Positions 38,134 to 47,443 are shown, numbered from the stretch's first letter. The stretch is DNA of 64,000 bases from Polynucleobacter parvulilacunae (GCF_018881715.1 NZ_JACVPW010000002.1:310001-374000), one strand, 5' to 3'. Notes: generated by a model not told the origin, from the letters alone. Numbers and translations are program-made.

Positions 38134-38198
38134 TATACATAAGTCACCTCTAAATTTATTCTTCATATCACTTAAAACCCATTTGGCAGACTTAGTTA

Positions 38199-38543
38199 AT
38201 GAAGAAAATCTTTTTAGTGATCACCCTATTTGCTCTAATGAATCAAGCGCAGGCCTATGAACCGAGTGAATGCGACGGTATGTCGATCTGGAAAAAATCC
38301 ATAAAAAATTCTCCGGACATCATGACGCGTACTTGCAATATATTTGGGATGAACTACATTGAGGTTAAGAGTCAACTAAAGGAAAATCGCTGTATTGTTG
38401 TAACCAATACAAAAACAGGTGATCAATGGAAGTATTTCTTCTTGCACAAGCAATCCATCAAGTCATTGGGAAGTCCTCTCCTTGATCCAGAAGATTTCAC
38501 TGTTGCATCAAATAGCGTAAAAGAGGGTCGTTGCAACTCATAA
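38199..38543 (+). CDS. Hypothetical secreted protein
   Basis: Signal peptide MKKIFLVITLFALMNQAQA. Confidence 0.65.
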   Translation: MKKIFLVITLFALMNQAQAYEPSECDGMSIWKKSIKNSPDIMTRTCNIFGMNYIEVKSQLKENRCIVVTNTKTGDQWKYFFLHKQSIKSLGSPLLDPEDFTVASNSVKEGRCNS

Positions 38544-38580
38544 CTCGTTATCACCTTCTGAATTAGTACATTAGTAGAAA

Positions 38581-38603
38581 AGCCACCCGCAGGTGGCTTT
38601 TAA
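38581..38603. terminator. Terminator hairpin
   Basis: agccacccgcaggtggcttttaa; stem identical to 24789..24808. Confidence 0.7.
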
Positions 38604-38621
38604 TCTTTGAGGAAGTTATTA

Positions 38622-38804
38622 CTACTCATCCCAAGGAAATCGAGCGCGGGATAAATCTTCCATGATTTCTCGCTTACTGTGACCAGGTCTCCTGGGATAA
38701 CCAGAGTCCCACTTGCTTTCAATCTCACGATCAGAAGGGGCTTCTTTTTCCGTGTCTTGAAGCCCTTCTTTGTTGTCAGGCTCTGCATTGGAGTGATTGG
38801 TCAT
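38622..38804 (-). CDS. Small conserved-looking acidic/charged protein
   Basis: 60 aa MTNHSNAEPDNKEGLQDTEKEAPSDREIESKWDSGYPRRPGHSKREIMEDLSRARFPWDE; protein-like composition compared with the overlapping 38600..38788 frame. Confidence 0.5.
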   Translation of the reverse strand: MTNHSNAEPDNKEGLQDTEKEAPSDREIESKWDSGYPRRPGHSKREIMEDLSRARFPWDE

Positions 38805-38832
38805 CTGAGTTGGTGCAATATTGCAGGAGTTT

Positions 38833-39225
38833 TCAAATTAACTCAGAGATTTCAATTAGGTTCTGATCTGGATCACGAACATATACTGAGTTAATCTTTT
38901 TTGTAGCTCCAGTACGAATGACTGGGCCTTCAATAATTGGCCAATCTTCCGCTTTCAGCTTTTCAATTACTTGCTCAAGTGGGCGATCAGCGATAAAGCA
39001 AAGATCCAATGATCCTGGAGTCGGTATATCTGCCTTAGGCTCAAACTCTTTACCTGTAATGTGCAGATTGATCTTTTGATTGCCGAACTTAAAAGCTTTG
39101 CGCTCGACTGGTGGGGTACCGCCAATAAAAGACTCTAGTTTCATGCCCATCACGCGGGTATAAAAGTCCTCGCATTCCACTTCTTTTGAGGTGGTGAGTA
39201 CTAAGTGATCTAAATGGTCAATCAT
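38833..39225 (-). CDS. VOC-family (glyoxalase-like) protein
   Basis: MIDHLDHLVLTTSKEVECEDFYTRVMGMKLE...VYVRDPDQNLIEISE. Confidence 0.9.
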   Translation of the reverse strand: MIDHLDHLVLTTSKEVECEDFYTRVMGMKLESFIGGTPPVERKAFKFGNQKINLHITGKEFEPKADIPTPGSLDLCFIADRPLEQVIEKLKAEDWPIIEGPVIRTGATKKINSVYVRDPDQNLIEISELI

Positions 39226-39239
39226 GATTAACTTCGGAC

Positions 39240-40175
39240 TTATTGAGCGCGGCGCAATTCATCTACGTAACTTGGCTCAGGGTGCAATGTGCAAGTACTA
39301 CCAGCCTTAGCGACTTGACCAGGGACCTCGTGACCTACGATCTGTGGCAATTCTTTAGCAAGGTGCAATAACTTGGGAATGTTCATCCCGGTCTCGTAAC
39401 CCATAGCATCGAGCATATGAATAGCATCTTCACTTGAGATATTGCCGCTTGCGCCAGGCGCGTATGGACAGCCGCCTAATCCGCCTAGTGAGCCATCAAA
39501 GCGAACGATGCCCGATTGCACGGCGGCCAGGACATTAGCTAAGCCCATACCTCTGGTGTTATGAAAGTGCATAGTGAGTTGTATATTGGGAAAGCTTTTT
39601 TGCAATGACTCGCTCATTCTTTTAACTTGATCTGGATTAGCCATACCTGTTGTGTCGCAAATGGTGAGGCCTCGCACACCTAGATCAGCAAAGCGTTGCG
39701 CAAAGCCTTCCACTACTGCTTGAGAAACTTCACCTTCCATAGGGCAGCCAAAGCAGGTGGAGAGTGAAATATTAATCGGCGTTCTGCCATCAACATATTT
39801 GATCACTTCGGCCAATCCAGAGAAGCTCTTTTCTCTACCCATGCGCAGATTTGCTAAGTTATGGGTCTCTGATGTGGACATCACGAGGTTGAACTCATCC
39901 GCTTTGGATTCAAAAGCGCGCTCTGCACCTCTTAAATTAGGTACCAGTACGGTGTATTCCACTCCGGGAACGCGCTTAATGCGACCCATCACCTCTTCGG
40001 CATCGCGCAGCATTGGAATAGCCTTAGGTGATGTAAAGGAGGTCACCTCGATTTTGGCATAGCCGCATTCACTCAAAGCATCAACCAGCTTTACCTTGTC
40101 ATCAGTTGGCACAAAATTGGCCTCAATCTGAAAGCCATCTCTGGTTACTACATCATTGAAATAAATTCTGGTCAT
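39240..40175 (-). CDS. Hydroxymethylglutaryl-CoA lyase-like
   Basis: DVVTRDGFQIE, GVRGLTICDTTGMANP, FHNTRGMGLAN, GGLGGCPYAPGASGN. Confidence 0.9.
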   Translation of the reverse strand: MTRIYFNDVVTRDGFQIEANFVPTDDKVKLVDALSECGYAKIEVTSFTSPKAIPMLRDAEEVMGRIKRVPGVEYTVLVPNLRGAERAFESKADEFNLVMSTSETHNLANLRMGREKSFSGLAEVIKYVDGRTPINISLSTCFGCPMEGEVSQAVVEGFAQRFADLGVRGLTICDTTGMANPDQVKRMSESLQKSFPNIQLTMHFHNTRGMGLANVLAAVQSGIVRFDGSLGGLGGCPYAPGASGNISSEDAIHMLDAMGYETGMNIPKLLHLAKELPQIVGHEVPGQVAKAGSTCTLHPEPSYVDELRRAQ

Positions 40176-40208
40176 ATTATTTTCTTCTTAGTCTCTTTAC
40201 TTATTTAT

Positions 40209-40244
40209 CTTTTTTATTTTTTTATTTTTTTATTTTTTTATTTT
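40209..40244. repeat. 8-bp A/T tandem repeat (ATTTTTTT)n
   Basis: A at 40216, 40224, 40232, 40240 separated by T7. Confidence 0.85.
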
Positions 40245-40253
40245 CTTCTATTT

Positions 40254-41489
40254 TCACTTAGTAAATGCAATACCGCGCTCTTTTAAGGATGCGACTTGGT
40301 GATCACTTAAGCCAATGCTCTTCAAGATCTCATCAGTGTTCTGCCCGATATCTGGGGCAAGCGTCTTAATGGACCCTGGCGTACGCGACAGCTTCGGAAT
40401 TACACCAGGTACGTCGACCTTGCTGCCATCTTTCATCTGAATGGTCTGAATGTTTTCTCTTGCCTTGTAGTGTGGATCATTGGCAATATCAGCAACGGTA
40501 TAGATACGTCCCGCAGGTACCGCAACCGAATCCAGCGCATCCAAGGCTTTAGTGGTGCTGACTGTTTTAGTCCACTCACCAATTGCTTGATCAAGTTCAG
40601 CTACTCGCTTTACACGTCCATCGTTATTTTCTAACTGCGGATCATTACCTAAATCATCGCGCCCGATGACAGTCATCAAGCGCTTGAAGATGCTATCGCC
40701 GTTACCAGCAACTAATACATAGCCGCCATCAGCGCACTGATAAGCATTAGTTGGGGCAATACCAGGCAAGGCGCTACCTGCCGCTTGGCGCACTTCACCA
40801 AATGCGCTGTACTCAGGGAGCAGGCTTTCCATGCAATTGAATACCGCTTCATATAGAGCAATATCAATGATCTGACCTTTGCCGCTGTTATGACGCTCTT
40901 GTAATGCCAACAAAATACCAATCACACCATGCAAGGATGCCAAGGTATCACCGATACTGATACCCACGCGTACTGGCACTCTGCCTGGTTCCGCAGTGAG
41001 GTGACGTAAGCCACCCATCGCTTCAGCAACCACACCAAATCCGGGCTTATCTCTGTAAGGACCAGTTTGGCCATAACCACTAATGCGAAGCACAACTAAC
41101 TTTGGGTTGAGCTCGAGTAATTTTTCTGGATCAAGACCCCAGCCCTCTAATGTGCCAGGGCGAAAGTTTTCAATTAATACGTCCGCCTCTTTGACTAAAG
41201 TTCTGACGATATCTTGAGCTTCGACTTCTTTTAAATCCAATGAGAGTGAACGTTTATTGCGTGACTGTACTTGCCACCAAATGGATGTGTCATCTTTTAA
41301 TAGTCGCCACTTACGCAAGGCATCGCCAACTTTAGGCGGCTCAATCTTAATAACATCAGCTCCGAAATCGGCTAATGTTTTAGCAGCAAAGGGTCCGGCA
41401 ATGAGTTGCCCCATCTCCACGACTTTTAACTTAGATAACGGCTCCATTACATCCCCTGAAATACGCGTTAGTGCAGTGCTATCCTGCAT
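40254..41489 (-). CDS. CaiB/BaiF family CoA-transferase
   Basis: LKVVEMGQLIAGPFAAKTLADFGADVIKIEPP; RNKRSLSLDLK. Confidence 0.93.
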   Translation of the reverse strand: MQDSTALTRISGDVMEPLSKLKVVEMGQLIAGPFAAKTLADFGADVIKIEPPKVGDALRKWRLLKDDTSIWWQVQSRNKRSLSLDLKEVEAQDIVRTLVKEADVLIENFRPGTLEGWGLDPEKLLELNPKLVVLRISGYGQTGPYRDKPGFGVVAEAMGGLRHLTAEPGRVPVRVGISIGDTLASLHGVIGILLALQERHNSGKGQIIDIALYEAVFNCMESLLPEYSAFGEVRQAAGSALPGIAPTNAYQCADGGYVLVAGNGDSIFKRLMTVIGRDDLGNDPQLENNDGRVKRVAELDQAIGEWTKTVSTTKALDALDSVAVPAGRIYTVADIANDPHYKARENIQTIQMKDGSKVDVPGVIPKLSRTPGSIKTLAPDIGQNTDEILKSIGLSDHQVASLKERGIAFTK

Positions 41490-41626
41490 TTTTAAGACTT
41501 ATATTGTCATTTTAAGACCTATCCCGCTGAACTTTCATAGACATCCATTTCAAAGCAATTGAGAGTCTATATACCCATAAACCCTGGGGGTAAGAATGAA
41601 ATCCCGACAAGATATAGAATGAATTT

Positions 41627-42595
41627 ATGACCAATTTTCTAGACCCCGCCATTTTGTTTTTCATATTTGGGGTATTTGCCGGATCGGTCAAATCCAACTT
41701 AGAAATTCCTCCGCAAATTTCTCGGTTTCTGTCTCTCTATTTATTAATGGCTTTGGGACTGAAAGGAGGCTTCGCTCTTCATAAGTCTGGATTCACTAGC
41801 GAGATTGCTTACTCCCTAGGATTGGCAGTATTTCTTGCCATCATCATTCCCATTATTGGCTACTGGATACTCAGAAGAAAGTTGGGCGCTTTTGATGCTG
41901 CAGCAATTGCAGCTACTTATGGTTCAGTTAGTGCGGTTACCTTCATTACCGCCACACAATACTTAGATCAATTCAATATTGTCTATGGCGGCCACATGGC
42001 AGCAGCGATGGCGCTGATGGAATCGCCTGCTATTATTCTGGCAATTGTCTTGGCAAATAAAGCCCGCGCATCTATGTCAGCAAGTTCTGCTGTGAAGCAA
42101 GAACCCGCTGGAATTTCTAAAATTCTGCATGAGTCATTTACAGATGGTGCGCAACTACTATTGTTGGGATCAATGGCAGTAGCTTTAGTGAGTGGTGACT
42201 CTGGTCAAAAATTAATGGCACCCTTCTCTATTGACCTCTTTAAAGGAATGCTGTCCTTCTTCTTGCTCGATATGGGGCTCATGGCTGCCAGAAACTTTAA
42301 AGGTTTAAAAGGTAAACCACCCATTACCCTGCTCTATGCAATTGGCTCACCACTATCACACGCGCTTTTAGCCTTAGCGCTATGCATGCTCATTGGACTT
42401 CCTCTAGGTAACACCATATTGCTGATGGTTCTTGCGTCTAGCGCATCGTATATTGCAGTGCCGGCAGTACTACGTCATGCTCTACCAGAAGTGAACCCCG
42501 CTTTATACATGGGGATGTCTTTGGGGGTTACCTTCCCATTCAATATTATTTTGGGCATTCCGCTGTACACCATCATTGCCAAGCAATTTCTATAG
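41627..42595 (+). CDS. SbtA-like sodium-dependent bicarbonate permease family
   Basis: DPAILFFIFGVFAGSVKSNLEIPPQISRFLSLYLLMALGLKGG; internal duplicated membrane topology. Confidence 0.85.
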   Translation: MTNFLDPAILFFIFGVFAGSVKSNLEIPPQISRFLSLYLLMALGLKGGFALHKSGFTSEIAYSLGLAVFLAIIIPIIGYWILRRKLGAFDAAAIAATYGSVSAVTFITATQYLDQFNIVYGGHMAAAMALMESPAIILAIVLANKARASMSASSAVKQEPAGISKILHESFTDGAQLLLLGSMAVALVSGDSGQKLMAPFSIDLFKGMLSFFLLDMGLMAARNFKGLKGKPPITLLYAIGSPLSHALLALALCMLIGLPLGNTILLMVLASSASYIAVPAVLRHALPEVNPALYMGMSLGVTFPFNIILGIPLYTIIAKQFL

Positions 42596-42599
42596 AGCG

Positions 42600-43202
42600 C
42601 TAATCCAACCACACTGGATGCTTATGCATTACTGATTTAAATAAATCAGAATCTAGATGTTGAGTTAGCCAAGCTTTAACTGCAGGTATCGATAGTTGCT
42701 CAAACTTTTTTGCATCTACCATTGAAAACTGTCTGATAAATGGAAAGATAGCCACATCCACCCATGTCATTTTTTCGCCCAACAAGTATGGAGACTTTTG
42801 CAAAGCTTGCTCCATCGGTAGCAACATGAGTTGCAATGCTTCGTTTAGAACTTCCTCCGAATCTAACTCCGGAAAGCGATTGGGGTATTTATATTGATCC
42901 AATAAGGCCTTGAATGGGCCATCATTTTTCCCAATCCAATGTTGAGCAATCGCATCGTCGACGTCTCCCCATCTAGCAGGGTCCGATTGCTTGATCGCCC
43001 ATTGCATAATGTCCACGCTTTGATCTAGAACGACATCACCCATACAAAGAACAGGGACAGTTCCCTTGGGCGAAGCCAGTAACATCGATCGAGGCTTATT
43101 GCGTAGCTCAATCTCACGGTGCTCAACATCTATGCCGGCGTATTTCAGGGCCATACGCGCCCGCATTGCATAAGGGCAGCGGCGATAGGAATACAAGATC
43201 AT
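42600..43202 (-). CDS. Glutathione S-transferase-like protein
   Basis: LYSYRRCPYAMRARMALKYAGI...SPKGTVPVL. Confidence 0.87.
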   Translation of the reverse strand: MILYSYRRCPYAMRARMALKYAGIDVEHREIELRNKPRSMLLASPKGTVPVLCMGDVVLDQSVDIMQWAIKQSDPARWGDVDDAIAQHWIGKNDGPFKALLDQYKYPNRFPELDSEEVLNEALQLMLLPMEQALQKSPYLLGEKMTWVDVAIFPFIRQFSMVDAKKFEQLSIPAVKAWLTQHLDSDLFKSVMHKHPVWLD

Positions 43203-43297
43203 TGAAATGGCGCTTTATAAACAGAATTTGCCCACTTTAAATCATCTTTAATCGGTTGGAGCCGGTTTTCCCGGAATTTCATTAAACACCCCTGGGA

Positions 43298-44554
43298 TTG
43301 AGTAGAATATTTTTACTATTTACAAAGAAGGATGCGCTAATGTTGGCACCAAAAAAACGGGGGATCCCCTCTCAATTACTAGCAGGATTATTAGTTACTG
43401 CGCTCAGCCTACCTGCAGTAGTTCCATTGAGTTATGCACAGGGCAGCGGCCAAGCCCAAGCAAGCAAGCAATCCCAAGCGCAATTAGAAGCGCTAGTTGC
43501 TCCGATTGCTTTATATCCAGATCCTTTAGTCTCGCAAATATTAATGGCTTCTACCTATCCCCTGGAAGTTTCCGAGGCGACCAATTGGTTACGCAACAAC
43601 AGCAACCTCAAAGGGGATGCATTAAATAACGCCTTGCAACAACAGAACTGGGACGCTAGCGTAAAGTCCTTGGTTTCTTTCCCACCCATTTTAGAAATGA
43701 TGGGCTCACAACTGAGCTGGACTCAAAACCTGGGTAATGCAGTACTGGCTCAACAATCCGACACGATGGCAGCGATTCAAGCATTGCGTGCTAAGGCCAA
43801 GAAAACTGGCTCACTGCAATCCAATTCTCAACAAACGGTTACGACTCAAGGCAGCGGTTCTTCTGAAACCATCATTATTCAGCCTGCCAATCCCCAGGTG
43901 GTTTACGTTCCTTCATACAACCCAACAGTAGTTTATGGAGCTTGGCCTTATCCAGCCTATCCGCCGGTTGCTTACTACCCGCCTGGCTATGTAGCGAGCA
44001 CTGCCCTTCTCTCTTTTGGAGTGGGCATGGCCGTTGGCGCAGCGCTTTGGGGTGGATGCCACTGGGGTGGCGGTTATGGCGGCGGCAATTCTCTCACCGT
44101 AAATAACAACAACTTTAATAACTTCAACCGCAATACCAATAGCAATTGGTCTGGTAACAAAAATGGCACTAGCGACTGGAAACCAGATCAGCAACGCCGT
44201 AATGCCAATATCAGTGGCGGTGGCGCAAACCGAGATGCTGAACGTGACCAGCTACGTCAGAACCTTCAAAAAAATGGCATCAGCAGTGATAACCGTGGCA
44301 ACCCAGGTAATTCAGGAAATCGTGATGGCAACCGTAATGATGGTGACCGCAATATGGGACAAAACGATCGCTCAAGCGATCGCGCTCCAATGAATCGCGA
44401 TAGTTCACCAAGTAATTTTAGAAACGACTCTAGCGGCTTTGGTGATGCCCGTGGCGCCAAATTTAATGGCGGTGGCGATCACTTTGGAGGTGGTGGGGCT
44501 CGTATGAGCAATGAACACTTTGGCGGCGGCGGTGGCTTTAGAGGCCGACGCTAA
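43298..44554 (+). CDS. DUF3300-like protein with Gly/Asn-rich tail
   Basis: LEALVAPIALYPDPLVSQILMASTYPLEVSEATNWL...VVYVPSYNPTVVYGAWPYPAYPP; start perhaps 43340. Confidence 0.85.
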   Translation: MSRIFLLFTKKDALMLAPKKRGIPSQLLAGLLVTALSLPAVVPLSYAQGSGQAQASKQSQAQLEALVAPIALYPDPLVSQILMASTYPLEVSEATNWLRNNSNLKGDALNNALQQQNWDASVKSLVSFPPILEMMGSQLSWTQNLGNAVLAQQSDTMAAIQALRAKAKKTGSLQSNSQQTVTTQGSGSSETIIIQPANPQVVYVPSYNPTVVYGAWPYPAYPPVAYYPPGYVASTALLSFGVGMAVGAALWGGCHWGGGYGGGNSLTVNNNNFNNFNRNTNSNWSGNKNGTSDWKPDQQRRNANISGGGANRDAERDQLRQNLQKNGISSDNRGNPGNSGNRDGNRNDGDRNMGQNDRSSDRAPMNRDSSPSNFRNDSSGFGDARGAKFNGGGDHFGGGGARMSNEHFGGGGGFRGRR

Positions 44555-44602
44555 GCAAACAAGATTCCAAATTTAATTTAAGACTAATACGAAAGAAACA
44601 AT

Positions 44603-44956
44603 ATGAAAAAGCAGATTCTATTAATGGCATGCACTAGCGCAGCTTTGTGGTTCTCCACAGGAACTCAAGCGGCTAACATGATCAGCACACAAGAGCTCTT
44701 GCAAGACTGTAAGGGCACTAACGGCACTTTTATTACCTGTGAGATTTATGGCCAGGCCGTCTACGACACTTATTTAGTAACTCGAAACTCAAAAACAGCC
44801 CCAGAATTTATTTGCGTGAAGCAACCTGCACCAACTCGTAAAGAAGTAATCCAGGATTACGTTAAATGGGCTGAGGCAAATTCTAAATATGCCACCGATC
44901 CTGCTGCCGATACTATTCTGCGTTTCTTAGCAGGCAAATTCCCCTGTGGAAAATAA
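44603..44956 (+). CDS. Rap1a/Tai-like small secreted protein
   Basis: Signal peptide; ELLQDCKG...CEIYGQAVYDTY...CVKQP...LRFLAGKFPCGK pattern. Confidence 0.6.
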   Translation: MKKQILLMACTSAALWFSTGTQAANMISTQELLQDCKGTNGTFITCEIYGQAVYDTYLVTRNSKTAPEFICVKQPAPTRKEVIQDYVKWAEANSKYATDPAADTILRFLAGKFPCGK

Positions 44957-44988
44957 GCTTCATTAAGCAATAAGAGCAATACAGCAAT

Positions 44989-45018
44989 AAAGGCCACTCG
45001 CAAGTGGCCTTTATTTTT
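44989..45018. terminator. Rho-independent terminator
   Basis: aaggccactcgcaagtggcctttatttttt. Confidence 0.75.
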
Positions 45019-45036
45019 TGCAGCTCTATCTAGAAT

Positions 45037-45387
45037 TTAGTAATTGACCCTTTGCCAGCCGCTTGGGCAAGCTTGAGTTTGTGGATAGTAAAGTCCATTT
45101 TCAGGACAAAAAGCGGCTGTCTGCGGCTGTGGTGGGTAAACATAATGCGGCGCGTAATAAACGGGTGCTGGCCTGTAATAGGCATTAGCAACAGCGACTC
45201 CTGCAACGGCACCAACTGCAAATGGGGCCCAACCGCCATACCAGCCACCGCCATGACCACCGTAATAGTAGCCACCTCTGCCACCATGCGCACTAGCTGA
45301 TGTAGCCAGACCTGCAAGCAGCATTCCTGTAAGCAGGCAAACCCATATCTTTTTCATGCAGACCTCCCAGTCATCAAGGAATGACAT
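45037..45387 (-). CDS. Gly/Tyr/Pro-rich secreted protein (start probably 45357, MKKIWV)
   Basis: Signal peptide MKKIWVCLLTGMLLAGLATSASA; chosen over frame 45030..45317. Confidence 0.7.
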   Translation of the reverse strand: MSFLDDWEVCMKKIWVCLLTGMLLAGLATSASAHGGRGGYYYGGHGGGWYGGWAPFAVGAVAGVAVANAYYRPAPVYYAPHYVYPPQPQTAAFCPENGLYYPQTQACPSGWQRVNY

Positions 45388-45455
45388 CCTTTCCTACACA
45401 ACGGATTAGGTTTAAGGCAGGTTGACACTTTTAAATCAAATACTTTTTATCCCCT

Positions 45456-45611
45456 CTAGGGGGTCTTTTTAGCTCTACAGGCATCCGAACAGTATTTAAT
45501 GGACTCCCAGTTTTTTGCCCAGGACTTTCTCCAAGTCATTTCTTTTTTACAAACGACGCAGATCTTGCTTGGTAAAAAGCTTTTATTTCCCTTGAATATT
45601 GTCTTGGTCAT
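45456..45611 (-). CDS. DUF2256-like zinc-ribbon protein (51 aa), not in supplied ORF track
   Basis: Hand translation MTKTIFKGNKSFLPSKICVVCKKEMTWRKSWAKNWESIKYCSDACRAKKTP; CxxC...CxxxC, just downstream of photolyase. Confidence 0.85.
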   Translation of the reverse strand: MTKTIFKGNKSFLPSKICVVCKKEMTWRKSWAKNWESIKYCSDACRAKKTP

Positions 45612-45617
45612 GCTTAC

Positions 45618-47177
45618 CTATAGATCATCGAGGTGACTCAAAATATGTTTAGCATGAAGTGTGATTTCTTTTTGATCATCATCACTAATTCTTTTGAGGT
45701 TTGCCGTCATTAATCTGGTTCGAGGGCTAGCCTCAAATTGGTCTCGATGCTTGATCAAGAAATTCCAGTACAAAGTCGTCATTGGGCAAGCCTCCTCCCC
45801 ATAACGAACCTCAGGCTTATATTTGCAAGCTCCACAATAGTTACTCATGCGCTTGATATAGGCGCCGCTAGCGATATAAGGCTTACTAGTAAACCTACCA
45901 CCATTCGCAAATAACGCCATCCCGGCAGTATTTGGAAGCTCAACCCACTCAATTGCATCCACATAAATCGCTAAATACCACTCACAGACTTCCTGCGGCA
46001 GAATTTCCGCTAAGAGCGCAAAGTTACCTGTCACCATTAAGCGCTGAATATGATGGGCATAGCCGTATTGCAGTGTTTGACCAATGGCATCCTTCATGCA
46101 GGCCATCTGGGTCTTGCCAGTCCAATACCATTTAGGCAATGCATTTTGATGTTCGTAATAGTTATCGAGCGCCATCTGTGGCATGTCGAGGTAATACATG
46201 CCTCGTACAAATTCACGCCATCCCAATACTTGCCGAATAAATCCCTCGATTGTGGAAAGATCTAAAGAATACTTTTTCCAAGCAGCAATTACTGCATTGA
46301 CAACCTCGCGGGGGTTGAGCAATTTAAGATTCAGTGCGCTCGACAAAATGGAGTGCCATCCAAATGGCGTATCCGTCCACATTGCATCTTGGTAAACGCC
46401 GAAGTTTCTTAAGCGGTATTCAACAAAATATTCCAAAGCTTTAACTGCCTGATCTCTTGTAACCGGCCAATTAAATGACTCAAGGGATCCAGGGTGATCT
46501 GAATAGGTCTTCTGAACAAAGTCCATTACTTCTTGTGTAATGGCATCCACTTCAAATGAAGCAGGCGCATCAATAATGCCGGGCCCCTTTTTTGGGTAGG
46601 GCTTACGATTATCTTGATCGAAATTCCACTGACCGCCCTCGGGATTGCCTTCGCGGTCCACCAAGATATTGTGCCGCTTACGCATCAGGCGATAAAAATA
46701 CTCAAGTCGGAGTTCTTTTTTATTGGCAGTCCATTCCGCAAACTCTTGGCGGGTGCAATAAAAATGATCGTCGTCACGCATTTCTAGTTCAATATTGAGC
46801 TCAGCAGCCAAAGACTCCAGAGCTTGCTTTAGGCGCCACTCCCCTGGCTCGATACAAACTAAGTGCTTTACATTCTTTTGCTGAATTTGCGCTTTAAAAG
46901 TCTCCACAAGTGATAACGGAGAATTTTTAATATAAGTCAGCGGGTAATTTAGCTTTTCCAGCGCCAATGCAAAGTGGCGCATTGCGGAAAGAAATAAAGC
47001 GATCTTAGCTTTATGAGACCAAACATATTGCGCCTCATTTGCCGACTCCATCATGATGATTTCATCTGTCTTGGGATTAAAGCCTCGCAAAGCGGAGCTC
47101 TGCAAATCCAACTGATCACCCAGAATCAGAATGAGGCGCTTAGGATGATCTGATAGGCGACCTGATTGCTGCTTCAT
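45618..47177 (-). CDS. Cryptochrome/photolyase-related protein, FeS bacterial (PhrB/CryB) class
   Basis: LILGDQLD start; VLGWREFVRGMYY; C-terminal YCGACKYKPEVRYGEEACPMTTLYWNFL Cys set. Confidence 0.9.
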   Translation of the reverse strand: MKQQSGRLSDHPKRLILILGDQLDLQSSALRGFNPKTDEIIMMESANEAQYVWSHKAKIALFLSAMRHFALALEKLNYPLTYIKNSPLSLVETFKAQIQQKNVKHLVCIEPGEWRLKQALESLAAELNIELEMRDDDHFYCTRQEFAEWTANKKELRLEYFYRLMRKRHNILVDREGNPEGGQWNFDQDNRKPYPKKGPGIIDAPASFEVDAITQEVMDFVQKTYSDHPGSLESFNWPVTRDQAVKALEYFVEYRLRNFGVYQDAMWTDTPFGWHSILSSALNLKLLNPREVVNAVIAAWKKYSLDLSTIEGFIRQVLGWREFVRGMYYLDMPQMALDNYYEHQNALPKWYWTGKTQMACMKDAIGQTLQYGYAHHIQRLMVTGNFALLAEILPQEVCEWYLAIYVDAIEWVELPNTAGMALFANGGRFTSKPYIASGAYIKRMSNYCGACKYKPEVRYGEEACPMTTLYWNFLIKHRDQFEASPRTRLMTANLKRISDDDQKEITLHAKHILSHLDDL

Positions 47178-47443
47178 TTGCTCTTGTATTGTGTTGGGCA
47201 GTAAGCCCTGGTAACTTCTTCGCTGCGCAAGGCGCTATGTTTTGTTGCTCTTCCGGTAACCCTTTTTCGCCAGAGTTCAAAAGAGCTACGCTTGAGTTCT
47301 CTACGCATAATGGCAATGACTTGCGGCTCTCCCAGACCAAAGGTTTTCTCAATCGCATCAAATGGCGTGCGATCTTCCCAGGCCATTTCAATCAGGCGAG
47401 ATAGATCGGGTTCTGCGAGGGTCTTGAGAGCTAGTTTTGGCAC
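47174..47443 (-). CDS. DUF2805/TIGR03643-like protein
   Basis: LSRLIEMAWEDRTPFDAIEKTFGLGEPQVIAIMRRELKRSSFELWRKRVTGRATKH; overlaps photolyase start. Confidence 0.87.
   Translation of the reverse strand: MPKLALKTLAEPDLSRLIEMAWEDRTPFDAIEKTFGLGEPQVIAIMRRELKRSSFELWRKRVTGRATKHSALRSEEVTRAYCPTQYKSK

Noticed and set aside
38600-38788. 62-aa ORF overlapping the 60-aa ORF 38622..38804
   Set aside because: Begins within the other ORF and reaches into the terminator hairpin; the alternative frame has a more protein-like composition. Confidence is moderate only.
44100-44554. G/N-rich repeats in the DUF3300 C-terminus considered as a DNA repeat or CRISPR-like array
   Set aside because: No regular spacing and no conserved DNA repeat; explained by low-complexity protein sequence. 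No CRISPR array seen in the window.
45030-45317. 95-aa ORF overlapping the secreted Gly/Tyr-rich protein
   Set aside because: Alternative frame 45037..45387 has a clear signal peptide; this one does not.
45461-45476. Apparent sixth copy of the TAGAGCTAAAG motif (tagagctaaaaag on minus)
   Set aside because: Only the first 10 bases match, and it codes CRAKK at the end of the DUF2256-like protein; coincidence is likely.
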